From contig CALWIW010000008.1 in NCBI GenBank assembly GCA_944380855.1, positions 1-63,089 on the forward strand: DNA of 63,089 nucleotides, read 5' to 3'. A program made the position numbers and the translations under genes. This stretch comes from an uncultured Clostridia bacterium. GTDB lineage: Bacteria > Bacillota > Clostridia > Oscillospirales > Acutalibacteraceae. The notes under the pieces are model-generated. The model ran no database searches. It was given only the letters and a program-made list of their open reading frames with translations, and was not told the DNA's origin. Shown piece after piece: positions 43,501 through 50,882 of this stretch. The stretch's first letter is position 1, and each line of letters starts with the position of its first letter.

Positions 43501-44325
43501 CTTTTGAAAAAAGGTGCAGTTAAGCTTTCTGCCGACGGTGAAAACTGGGTAACTGTAAGAAACTTTAACATTGTTGACCAGTCTGTTTCTGAGAGCGACG
43601 ATACCTACGATGTACACGAAGCTCCTTACTTCTACATTGACGAGGATATAAATATTGTTAAGTATTACGGCGATGTTAATGATGACGGAGCGGTTGGCAT
43701 TGTAGACGCAACAATGATTCAAAAATATCTTATCAGATTAGAAGACTTTAACGATAATCAGAAGTTTGTTGCAGACGCAACAAAAGATGGAATTGTTTCT
43801 GTATCCGACGCAACACAGGTTCAGCTTGTTGCAGCAGAAATAGCAAAAGCAGAAGCTGCATACAGTCAGGAGAGTGTTACAGCACATTACCTTAAAGTTG
43901 AGAGAGAAGCAAATCAGGGCACATACGTTATCAATGAAATTGAAATAAACGGCGGAATGAGCTTCTCAACAGACAACGTAAGAACAATTCTTACAAATGT
44001 TGTACAGAAGGAAGGCTTTGAGACATCTAAGATGGTTGACGGAAAGCTTGACAGCTACTTTGCTTCCGGAACAGAGGGCGGATATATTGAGTTTGTAATT
44101 AACAAATATTCAGGAACAGACCCGTTCGCATTTACTGTTATTCAGAACTCAGAAACAATTTCCAACGCAAAGGTTGAGGTTAAGGTTTACGGAACAGAAG
44201 GATATACAGAGCTTGGAACATTGGACAAGTCTATTTGTGAATATGAACTTGATCCGAATGCTCAGGTTGTAAGAATTTCATGGGAAGCAGTAACTGAATT
44301 CTTCATTCATGAAATGTTCTACTGA
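40543..44325 (+). CDS. GH84 beta-N-acetylglucosaminidase with CBM32 and dockerin modules (3' part of frameshifted gene)
   Basis: A 1260-residue remainder of a secreted glycosidase. After the end of the first CBM32 there is a GH84 N-terminal domain, then the GH84 catalytic barrel (WRGIIEGYYGIPYSNEDI, FIYAPKDDPYH, VYAIHPF) with the Asp-Asp catalytic pair in ALLADDAW (codons at 41479-41484). Substrate-assisted removal of N-acetylhexosamine from glycans such as mucin is expected. A helical domain, a second CBM32 (about 42540-42970), another discoidin-like domain, and a type I dockerin with two Ca-binding repeats (GDVNDDGAVGIVDA and ADATKDGIVSVSDA, about 43669-43846) follow. A final beta-rich domain ends the protein. 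No cohesin is in this window. The stated start is the frame limit, not a true initiation site. Confidence 0.88.
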   Translation: MLQKLLQTVKWQPENNKFITAAEIELYDTSKTQTPPAEVVDPDNPDVVSKEGLVRTYEIYPTVQQFAYYEEVTTIPENVDVVFTGDIDDATKNYLASTLAMVGATGTEVDAAGDNFTVVAAVYDAENNTTGITPTSDDFFNNVDAYILKIEANRITILGKDTDAVYYGITTLERIFDQKREATVEQIRINDYATAKWRGIIEGYYGIPYSNEDIISLMEFGSDFKMNTFIYAPKDDPYHNSKWREPYPQETIDGLKEVIQKGVETKVGFVYAIHPFMNNGINKNDFDREIKYITDKFQVFYDLGVRQFALLADDAWSETPLQVMTINALQDWLDTKEGTYPLVFCPQAYSGRSDQNYFNQFRDGTSIVINGETKEVPAVDERVEIMFTGPAIIGNVDSATNETFNNVSGRYPYMWLNWPVNDYTDSTLFIGKAEMLKKGVTNLNGLVSNPMQEAELSKIGLFQIADYIWNTIDFDVESSWRASFKYVDSGISKSLAILAANMSYPRDGVYHTTGLAWEESENLADDVNTIIDKVKKDESIKEYTDSFLTKLQGISLASDVVLKNGNEALLEEITPYLNSLKATVEADIYLTKAVLAIEDGVKDEIWNNYSRAAAKIAESNSYKKECYKPGGYTQLEVMPGTKYLRPYAAQMYSILQSKVADSIGFVSENAELTPYTSFSQFSASDAEKAKYVDGDVSTYMSLQSGKQIAGDYYGVNLGKVTEVTGINILQGSNDGDHDIFHYCVLEASEDGKEWVTLADFSETAATQKISWTASETTMAQYVRLRLTKQGYNGKPDYWLNVREFKVDYETEDFAVAETNIEGAEGKYEISAEPGKLTVTFTDMPAGEVGNYLLLSLRDAVEISSVMISDSITDSMDIKWSLDGKEYVSDFGGLQGLTYVKMETKDNAAVTKNASATVSGEFVIEYVVYEKPEVSNNGSASAGNIFDGNRGTYATLGGDNTELVIDLGRDVDVENIKLFVAEDQSANLLKKGAVKLSADGENWVTVRNFNIVDQSVSESDDTYDVHEAPYFYIDEDINIVKYYGDVNDDGAVGIVDATMIQKYLIRLEDFNDNQKFVADATKDGIVSVSDATQVQLVAAEIAKAEAAYSQESVTAHYLKVEREANQGTYVINEIEINGGMSFSTDNVRTILTNVVQKEGFETSKMVDGKLDSYFASGTEGGYIEFVINKYSGTDPFAFTVIQNSETISNAKVEVKVYGTEGYTELGTLDKSICEYELDPNAQVVRISWEAVTEFFIHEMFY

Positions 44326-44390
44326 TAAAACATTAAAAGCGTTTAAAATTATGTTGACATAATAGGTTAAAAAGCTTTTGATTTCCACAA

Positions 44391-44425
44391 GAGCCGGCAG
44401 GAAACTGCCGGCTCTGTGTTTTTTT
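44391..44425 (+). terminator. terminator after the GH84 gene
   Basis: A perfect 10-bp stem GAGCCGGCAG / CTGCCGGCTC with a GAAA tetraloop is followed by TGTG and seven T. Confidence 0.9.
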
Positions 44426-44493
44426 GACAGCAATTATTTATGTGTTGAAAGAATGAAAAAATAATAATAAATAAAAAATCAACGGCAATTAAC

Positions 44494-44522
44494 TTGCATT
44501 TTGAGATTACATGGTTTATAAT
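44494..44522 (+). promoter_or_regulatory. promoter of the dcw cluster
   Basis: TTGCAT (44494-44499) and TATAAT (44517-44522) have a 17-bp spacer. The predicted start near 44529 is immediately before the first AAGTGGC box. Confidence 0.7.
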
Positions 44523-44531
44523 AAATCTACT

Positions 44532-44598
44532 AAGTGGCGTATTGTGTCATTAAGTGGCAATATCAGCTTACTTTGCAAGGCTGTTTTATCAAAGTGGC
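44532..44598 (+). promoter_or_regulatory. three MraZ-type AAGTGGC boxes
   Basis: AAGTGGC occurs at 44532-44538, 44552-44558 and 44592-44598, so the box starts are exactly 20 and 40 bp apart, on the same face of the helix. The core resembles the AAAGTGG/T repeats bound by Mollicutes MraZ. They lie between the promoter and mraZ, ideal for autorepression. Confidence 0.65.
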
Positions 44599-44612
44599 AG
44601 GAGGTGAACAAT

Positions 44613-45032
44613 TTGTTTTCTGGAATGACGAATCATTCTCTGGATGTTAAAGGCAGAATTATTTTGCCTTCAAACTTCAGAGAGCAGCTTGGGGAGAGCT
44701 TTTTTCTCACCTGCGGTTTTGAGGATTGTCTTCAAATTATGTCCTCAGAGCATTTTAATAAATTGAGAGAACAAATTGCTCAGCTTCCCGGAGATAAAGC
44801 TTTGGCTTTGCAGTATGTTTTGATTGCACCTGCGGTTGAGGTGTCTCCCAATTCCCAGGGAAGAATTCAGATACCTCAGAGCCTCAGAGAAAAGGCAGGT
44901 CTTGAAAAGGATGTCACCGTTGTAGGTATGGACAGCCGTATTGAAATATGGGACAGCACAAAGCTTGACGCCTTTATCAAAAAGCAAAAGGAGCAATCAA
45001 TAAAAGAAGCATTGGAACTTCTGAAACTGTAA
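44613..45032 (+). CDS. mraZ: transcriptional regulator MraZ
   Basis: A 139-residue DNA-binding protein made of two AbrB-like half domains, each with the DxxGR-type motif (SLDVKGRIILP and NSQGRIQIP). MraZ forms ring oligomers and represses its own dcw operon. The TTG start, FSGMTNHSLD context and GGAGG 8 nt upstream fix the start; the frame is open 34 codons earlier without a ribosome site. Length matches the family (about 143). It is the first gene of the dcw cluster and is followed by rsmH. Confidence 0.95.
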   Translation: MFSGMTNHSLDVKGRIILPSNFREQLGESFFLTCGFEDCLQIMSSEHFNKLREQIAQLPGDKALALQYVLIAPAVEVSPNSQGRIQIPQSLREKAGLEKDVTVVGMDSRIEIWDSTKLDAFIKKQKEQSIKEALELLKL

Positions 45033-45045
45033 GGCGGTGAAAGGA

Positions 45046-45972
45046 TTGGAGTTTTCACATATACCTGTGTTGTTTGAAGAAACCATGGAGGGTCTTTCCG
45101 TAAAGCCTGAGGGTGTTTATGTTGACGGGACTGCCGGAGGCGGAGGCCATTCCTTTGGAATACTTCAAAGACTATCAGATAATGGCAGGCTTTACTGTAT
45201 TGACCAGGATCCCAGTGCTATTGAAACTGTTACAAAAAGATTTGAAAACAACAAAAATGTCACCGTTATCAAAGGTAATTTCGGAGACATGGAGATGCTT
45301 TTAAAAGAGAGAAATGTGGAAAGCGTAGACGGTATTTTGCTTGATATAGGAGTGTCTTCACATCAGCTTGATACGCCGGAAAGGGGTTTTTCCTTTCATG
45401 AAGACGCACCTCTGGATATGAGAATGAGTATGCAGGGGGCGACGGCTGCTGATTTGGTGAATAATCTTCCTGTAAATGAAATAGCAAAAATACTTTCACG
45501 TTACGGTGAGGAAAAATATGCCATGAGCATTGCCAAGGGCATTGAAAGGGCAAGAACAGTAAGTCCTATAGAAACCACACTTCAATTAGCGGAGATTATT
45601 AAAAATTCTGTTCCTCAAAAGGTAAGGAGAGAATGCCACCCGGCAAGAAAAAGCTTTCAGGCTTTGAGAATTGCCGTAAACGGTGAGCTTGACAGACTGG
45701 AACAGGGGTTGCAGGGAGCTTTGAATATGCTTAACAGCGGAGGAAGACTTGCTGTTATAACTTTTCATTCCCTGGAAGACAGGATTGTAAAGCAAACATT
45801 CGCAGGCTGGGCACAGGGCTGCACCTGCCCTAGGGACTTTCCTGTGTGTGTGTGCAACAACAAACCAAAGGTAAAAATAGTTAACAAAAAACCAATCGAA
45901 GCGTCTGAGCACGAGCTTTCCGTAAATCAAAGAAGCAGAAGTGCAAAACTCAGGATATGCGAAAAAACTTAG
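45046..45972 (+). CDS. rsmH: 16S rRNA (cytosine-1402-N4)-methyltransferase
   Basis: A 308-residue S-adenosylmethionine-dependent methyltransferase (formerly MraW) that modifies C1402 in the ribosomal P site. It shows FSHIPVLFEETMEGL, the cofactor loop DGTAGGGGHS, DQDPSAIE, LLDIGVSSHQLDTPERGFSF and the C-terminal RSRSAKLRI. I choose the TTG start because AAGGCGGTG ends 6 nt upstream and the product then begins with the family-typical EFSHIPVL; a GTG three codons earlier lies inside that site. Always adjacent to mraZ in this type of cluster. Confidence 0.95.
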   Translation: MEFSHIPVLFEETMEGLSVKPEGVYVDGTAGGGGHSFGILQRLSDNGRLYCIDQDPSAIETVTKRFENNKNVTVIKGNFGDMEMLLKERNVESVDGILLDIGVSSHQLDTPERGFSFHEDAPLDMRMSMQGATAADLVNNLPVNEIAKILSRYGEEKYAMSIAKGIERARTVSPIETTLQLAEIIKNSVPQKVRRECHPARKSFQALRIAVNGELDRLEQGLQGALNMLNSGGRLAVITFHSLEDRIVKQTFAGWAQGCTCPRDFPVCVCNNKPKVKIVNKKPIEASEHELSVNQRSRSAKLRICEKT

Positions 45973-46195
45973 AAAAATCTTGATATTTGCTGGACAAATA
46001 AGAGCAGATGTAGTAGAATGGTAACAGATTTGTAATTAACAGGCTGAATATAGTTATAATTGTTACAATTTTTTAACAAAGTAACTTTCTATTTGTTGAT
46101 ATTTGTAGGTTTTGAATAGGCGGTGTAAAAAGCGGACTTTGGATAAACATTTTTGTTGTTTTCCAAAATAAAAAAGGGTTGAAGGTGCATATAAA

Positions 46196-46741
46196 ATGGC
46201 ATTTGAAGAAAGAAATTTGGCATACGATTTATCGTTGTTTGAAGATGACGACGAGCAAAAGTATTCTACTGTACCCCATAGTAAAAAGAAGAAGAATGAA
46301 AATACAGAGACTTCCTTAAAAAGAAAGTCGGCTGATAATAAATCAGCAGATGAAAAACCGGAAAAGAGTGCAAGGAAAAAATACAGTCCCGTAAAAGTCC
46401 TCGGTACTGCGGTAGCCGGTTTGTTTGTGGTAGGAGCATTGGCGACTATAATTATGGGGCAGGCACAGCTCACGGAGCTGAACAGATCTATTGAAAAGAA
46501 AACACAGGAGCTGAAACAAAAGGACAGCCAGTATACACAATTGGATATGAACGTACGTTCAAGATACTCAACTTCTATTGTGGAAAATTATGCCAAGGAC
46601 GAGCTTGGAATGAGCAAGGCTACAAACTATCAAAAGGAGTTTGTAAATCTTTCCGAGGGAGATAAGGCAGAGGTTTTGACAGAGGAAAGTCAAAATATTT
46701 TCAGCACTATTTATGAAGCTGTTACAGGCATTTGGTCATAA
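46196..46741 (+). CDS. ftsL: FtsL-like cell division protein
   Basis: A 181-residue bitopic membrane protein. A charged, Lys-rich cytoplasmic region (1 to about 64) is followed by one membrane helix (about 65-88) and a predicted coiled coil (QLTELNRSIEKKTQELKQKD). A short segment SIVENYAKDELGMSKA resembles the conserved end of FtsL/DivIC-type proteins (..A...LGM..P). It should join DivIB and DivIC in the divisome and regulate septal peptidoglycan synthesis. Assignment rests on topology, the LGM motif and position between rsmH and the PBP gene. The ATG has AAGGTG upstream. The N-terminal tail is longer than usual. Confidence 0.8.
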   Translation: MAFEERNLAYDLSLFEDDDEQKYSTVPHSKKKKNENTETSLKRKSADNKSADEKPEKSARKKYSPVKVLGTAVAGLFVVGALATIIMGQAQLTELNRSIEKKTQELKQKDSQYTQLDMNVRSRYSTSIVENYAKDELGMSKATNYQKEFVNLSEGDKAEVLTEESQNIFSTIYEAVTGIWS

Positions 46742-46871
46742 CAGTGCCGGTGTCTTAATAAGTATGTAATGACAAAAATAAGAGTTGAGATTGATATCTT
46801 AACTCTTATTTCACTATGAAGGTTGTAAGTATTTTGTCTGATATTGAAATATATGGAAAGGAGCGGCAGGT

Positions 46872-49151
46872 TTGGGAAAATTCAACAAGCAGAAACTCAA
46901 CAAAAGAGCTACAATACTGTTGGCTATATTTCTTGTGTTGGGTTTCGGAACAGCAGTCTTAAGGCTGTTCTTTCTTCAGGTTATCCAGGGAGAAGAGCTT
47001 AGACAAAAGGCTGTTGACCAGCAGCTGGGAGATATAACCGTAAGTGCCAAAAGAGGCGATATATACGACAGAAACGGAAAAGTACTGGCACAGAGTGCCT
47101 CGGTTTGGAAGCTTATAATGGCACCGGTTTATTTTAAAACCGATGAGCAAAGACAATATGTAGCAGACGGACTTTCCGAAATTTTCGGCTATACGGAAGA
47201 GGAAAGGAATGCACTTTTCGATAAAACAAACAGAGAAACATACTATGTTAACGTTGAGTCAAAAATAGAAACAGATGTAAGAGAAAAACTCCTTACTTTT
47301 ATCGACGAGATGAAAGAAAAGGAATTTAAAGTATTTGACAGTGAGTCGGGAAAATACCAGAATGAAAAGCTGAATTCCAACGTGCTTTATCTTCAGGACG
47401 ATTACAAAAGATATTATCCCTACGGTGATTTAGCGTCCTCGGTAATAGGATTTACGGGAAGCGACGACCAGGGGTTGAGCGGACTTGAAATTCAGTACGA
47501 TGACGAGCTGAGAGGAAAACCGGGAAGAACCGTTTCCGCAATAAATGCCATAGGCATAAATATGCCTTTCCAATATGAGCAGAATGTTGACCCTCAGGAC
47601 GGAAACAGCATAGTTACTACATTGGACGAAACAATACAGTCTATCTGTGAAAAATATCTTGAGGAAGCTGTAATCAATAACAAAGTTGCAAACAGGGCGG
47701 CGGCAATAGCCATGAATCCTCAAACAGGTGAAATATATGCTATGGCTGTTGTTGACGGGTTTGACCTTAACGACCCCTATACCTTGGTAGACAAGAATAA
47801 AGAAGCCGAGGTAGAAGCTTTGCCGGAAGAGGAACAAAATCAGGCGTACAGTGACGCTTTGCAGCAGCAGTGGCGTAATAAGGCCATAAGCGATGTTTAT
47901 TATCCGGGTTCGGTATTTAAGCCCATAGTGGCTTCCATGGTTTTGGAAGAGGGAGTTGTTGATGAAAATACGGTATTCCACTGCAATAACGCTACTATAA
48001 CAATAAGCGGAACAGATATTCACTGCCATGTTTATTGGCCGGGTTCGGGAAATCAGCACGGCAATCAGGATATAGTTCACGCACTTTGGAATTCCTGCAA
48101 CCCGGCTCTTGTAGAGATGGGACAGATGGCAGGAACAGAGCTTTTCCAGGAATATTACGAGGCTTTCGGATTCAGCGAAAAAACAGGAATTGATTTGCCC
48201 GGAGAGAGCGAGGATATTTTCTTTAATCACGAAATGACTTCTCTTGACCTGGCGGTTTCCTCTTTCGGCCAGGGCTTTGCAATTACGCCTATTCAGATGA
48301 TAACGGCTATATCCGCAATAGCAAACGGCGGATATCTTATGCAGCCTTATGTTGTTAAAGAAATTTTGGACAGCGAAGGAAATATAGTAAAAACAACGAC
48401 CCCTACCGTTAAACGTCAGGTTATTTCTAAGGAAGTAAGCGAAAGAATGAATGAAATCCTCTTCGGAAACGTAAACGAGGGAGGCGGTACCAACGGTTAT
48501 GTGGCAGGATATCAGGTAGCAGGTAAAACAGGTACTTCGGAAAAGCTGAATGCCGAGGTTGACCATATTGCTTCTTTCTGCGGATATGCTCCATATAACG
48601 ACCCCCAGATTGCACTGTTTGTGTATATTGACTCACCTCGAGGAGATACATACTACGGAAGTGCATTGGCGGCTCCTGTTTTTGCAAGCATAATGGAGGA
48701 GGTTCTTCCATATCTTGAGGTTGAAAGACATTACACTGAGGAAGAGCTTGAAAGTATTGACGCAACTGCCAACACATATATCGGTCTTTCTACAGGTGAG
48801 GCTGTTTCCAAAATTGAAGAGGACGGCTACAGTGCTGTGGTTAAGGGAAGCGGAGATAAGGTTATTGCTCAGGTTCCGGAATCCGGCACAAAAATCCCTA
48901 AGGGAGGAAGTGTTGTCATCTATACAGACGATGCAAGTAAGGAAGAAACAGTAAAAGTTCCGGACTTTAAAGGACTTACGGTTACACAGGCAAGTCAGCT
49001 TGCGGCAAGCAGCGGCGTAAACATCAGCCTTGCCGGAGCAATAAATGTGTCAAACAGCGTTGTTCAAAGTCAGAGTATAGATAAGGATTCGGAAGTTCCT
49101 CCGGGAACGGTTGTTACCTTGACTTTTGTTGGAGCAGGTATAGGAGATTGA
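46872..49151 (+). CDS. class B penicillin-binding protein with two PASTA domains (SpoVD/PBP2B type)
   Basis: A 759-residue monofunctional transpeptidase for septal or spore peptidoglycan. A membrane helix near the N-terminus is followed by the dimerisation domain (AKRGDIYDRNGKVLA; YPYGDLASSVIGFTG) and the transpeptidase domain with SxxK serine at about 347 (PGSVFKP), SCN in WNSCNPALV and KTGT in AGKTGTSEK. Two C-terminal PASTA domains (about 640-690 and 695-755) are typical of SpoVD and Gram-positive FtsI. The start is TTG, with AAAGGAG 8 nt upstream. Located after ftsL, its normal dcw position. Whether it serves division, sporulation or both is unresolved. Confidence 0.93.
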   Translation: MGKFNKQKLNKRATILLAIFLVLGFGTAVLRLFFLQVIQGEELRQKAVDQQLGDITVSAKRGDIYDRNGKVLAQSASVWKLIMAPVYFKTDEQRQYVADGLSEIFGYTEEERNALFDKTNRETYYVNVESKIETDVREKLLTFIDEMKEKEFKVFDSESGKYQNEKLNSNVLYLQDDYKRYYPYGDLASSVIGFTGSDDQGLSGLEIQYDDELRGKPGRTVSAINAIGINMPFQYEQNVDPQDGNSIVTTLDETIQSICEKYLEEAVINNKVANRAAAIAMNPQTGEIYAMAVVDGFDLNDPYTLVDKNKEAEVEALPEEEQNQAYSDALQQQWRNKAISDVYYPGSVFKPIVASMVLEEGVVDENTVFHCNNATITISGTDIHCHVYWPGSGNQHGNQDIVHALWNSCNPALVEMGQMAGTELFQEYYEAFGFSEKTGIDLPGESEDIFFNHEMTSLDLAVSSFGQGFAITPIQMITAISAIANGGYLMQPYVVKEILDSEGNIVKTTTPTVKRQVISKEVSERMNEILFGNVNEGGGTNGYVAGYQVAGKTGTSEKLNAEVDHIASFCGYAPYNDPQIALFVYIDSPRGDTYYGSALAAPVFASIMEEVLPYLEVERHYTEEELESIDATANTYIGLSTGEAVSKIEEDGYSAVVKGSGDKVIAQVPESGTKIPKGGSVVIYTDDASKEETVKVPDFKGLTVTQASQLAASSGVNISLAGAINVSNSVVQSQSIDKDSEVPPGTVVTLTFVGAGIGD

Positions 49152-49214
49152 TTTATCACACAAACTGTATATAGGCAGATTTAAGAAATAATGAAGAAAA
49201 GAGGCTCGGGGATT

Positions 49215-49652
49215 ATGACTGCTGAAATCGTGGTTTTTTATGGCGAAGAAGTAAACATAGAGCAAGCCAAAAAGTTACATCAGCTTTGTGCTGATAAATT
49301 GTTGCAAAATTATCCTCTCTGTGATATTTTGATTACATGGGATAAAACGAAAGATGTGACAGGTAAGAAAGTGGTTTGCCCCGTTGATGTGAGGCTTTTA
49401 GGTTCCCCTGCGGGCCGTGTGACCTATTCGGCTGATGATAACAGTGCGGATATTGTGGCAATAAACGTACAGAAACACACAGATTACATAAGCTTTGAGC
49501 TTATGTCGGCAGACCATATGGGAAGAGTTTTTATTGACAATTCCAAAAATATTTCGGCTGCCGATGTTCTTGTGGTGGCTGCCGTTATGTATGCTGCAGG
49601 TGTTCCTCTGAAAAGTGTTATTTCTGCTGTTAATTCTATATTGAAAAATTAA
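49215..49652 (+). CDS. short conserved-looking protein, possible Mur-ligase remnant
   Basis: A 145-residue protein with no catalytic motif I can name. Its second half (VTYSADDNSADIVAINV... then NISAADVLVVAAVMYAAGVPLKSVISAVNSI) resembles the end of the central domain of MurE/MurF ligases, where an AD..A.NV segment and a hN..NalAAia..lGv..e.i...L helix occur. It lacks the ATP-binding GTxGKT loop and the C-terminal domain. It occupies the place between the SpoVD gene and mraY where murE and murF normally lie. A decayed or repurposed fragment is an inference from weak similarity. Two starts are possible; the second ATG has GGGG nearby, the first (49191) would add 8 residues. Confidence 0.6.
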   Translation: MTAEIVVFYGEEVNIEQAKKLHQLCADKLLQNYPLCDILITWDKTKDVTGKKVVCPVDVRLLGSPAGRVTYSADDNSADIVAINVQKHTDYISFELMSADHMGRVFIDNSKNISAADVLVVAAVMYAAGVPLKSVISAVNSILKN

Positions 49653-49825
49653 ATTGTAAATTGCGGCAAAGCGTCAAAAAGCCTTGCCGCAATTTGGTGA
49701 TTATTTGAGTTTGTTAATAAATATAAAAAATATACATTTATAACTATATAATTATTGAATTTGAATTTGCTTGTGTCTGCAACCGAGAACGGTTAAATAT
49801 ACGGATAAATAAATGAGGTGTAATT

Positions 49826-50851
49826 ATGGAGAATACTACTTTGTGGACTTTTGCCGCAGTTGTGCTGTCTTTTTTGATTGCTTCGCTTATGGGAAAAAAG
49901 CTTATACCTTTTCTTCACAAGCTGAAGTACGGACAAACGATTTTGGATATAGGTCCTAAATGGCATAAAAACAAGCAGGGAACACCTACAATGGGCGGCA
50001 TTATGTTTATAGCTTCCACCATTGTTTCCACGGTGATTGTTGTTCTTGTTTACCGTTTTGCGGCAAACGGATATATATCCACCGATAATGCAAACGCAAT
50101 GAAGTTTTTCTTGCCGGCAGGTCTTGCAATGGCTGTTCTTTACGGTGCAATCGGCTTTATTGACGACTATATCAAGGTGGTAAAAAAGAGAAATCTCGGA
50201 CTTACGGCAAAGCAGAAGCTTGTTTTGCAGTTTGCCGTTGCAATCTCATATCTTGCAACATTGACCCTGTGCGGATACGGAACGGAAACCTATATACCTT
50301 TTGTGGGAATGGTTGATATAGGATTTTTGTATTATGTAATTGCGGCGATAGTAATTGTGGGCATAGTTAATGCGGTAAATCTTACAGACGGTATTGACGG
50401 ACTTGACGGTTCAATAACATTTTTTGTTGCACTGTTCTTTATGATGATAGCAAGCATTATGAACTTGGGCGGCATATCAATAGAGGCTGCTGCTTTGGCA
50501 GGCGGCTGTTTGGGCTTCCTTGTTTGGAATTTCCACCCGGCAAAGGTTTTCATGGGCGATACCGGTTCTCTGTTTTTGGGAGGAATGGTTTGTGCCTTGG
50601 CTTTTTCGCTGAAAATGCCGATTTTGATAATTCCGATGGGAATTATGTACCTTGTGGAGATGTTCTCGGTTATGCTTCAGGTTACATATTTTAAGCTTAC
50701 ACACGGAAAAAGACTGTTTAAAATGAGCCCGATTCATCACCATTTTGAGATGAGCGGCTGGAGCGAAACCAAAATAGTAGTTGTTTTCAGTGCGGTTACC
50801 GTTGTGTTCGGTGTTATTTCTATCCTTTGTGTAATTTTCGGTGCAGTATGA
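49826..50851 (+). CDS. mraY: phospho-N-acetylmuramoyl-pentapeptide transferase
   Basis: A 341-residue integral membrane enzyme that transfers phospho-MurNAc-pentapeptide to undecaprenyl phosphate, making lipid I. About ten helices are present, with conserved cytoplasmic motifs [43 protein letters not shown] and the HHHFE motif in [18 protein letters not shown] precedes the ATG. About 170 nt of AT-rich sequence separates it from the preceding gene, so an additional promoter is possible. It is followed by ftsW and murG, which handle and flip or modify its product. Confidence 0.97.
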   Translation: MENTTLWTFAAVVLSFLIASLMGKKLIPFLHKLKYGQTILDIGPKWHKNKQGTPTMGGIMFIASTIVSTVIVVLVYRFAANGYISTDNANAMKFFLPAGLAMAVLYGAIGFIDDYIKVVKKRNLGLTAKQKLVLQFAVAISYLATLTLCGYGTETYIPFVGMVDIGFLYYVIAAIVIVGIVNAVNLTDGIDGLDGSITFFVALFFMMIASIMNLGGISIEAAALAGGCLGFLVWNFHPAKVFMGDTGSLFLGGMVCALAFSLKMPILIIPMGIMYLVEMFSVMLQVTYFKLTHGKRLFKMSPIHHHFEMSGWSETKIVVVFSAVTVVFGVISILCVIFGAV

Positions 50852-50882
50852 TTCTTATTCGGTATGGTTTTGGAGGAGAAAT

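Noticed and set aside
45973-46195. Additional small gene between rsmH and ftsL
   Set aside because: The 223-nt AT-rich gap has only short frames without ribosome sites. It may contain a promoter but no clear boxes.
47430-48566. 378-codon minus-strand open frame
   Set aside because: It is antisense to the transpeptidase domain of the SpoVD-type gene; the translation is low-complexity and unlike any family.
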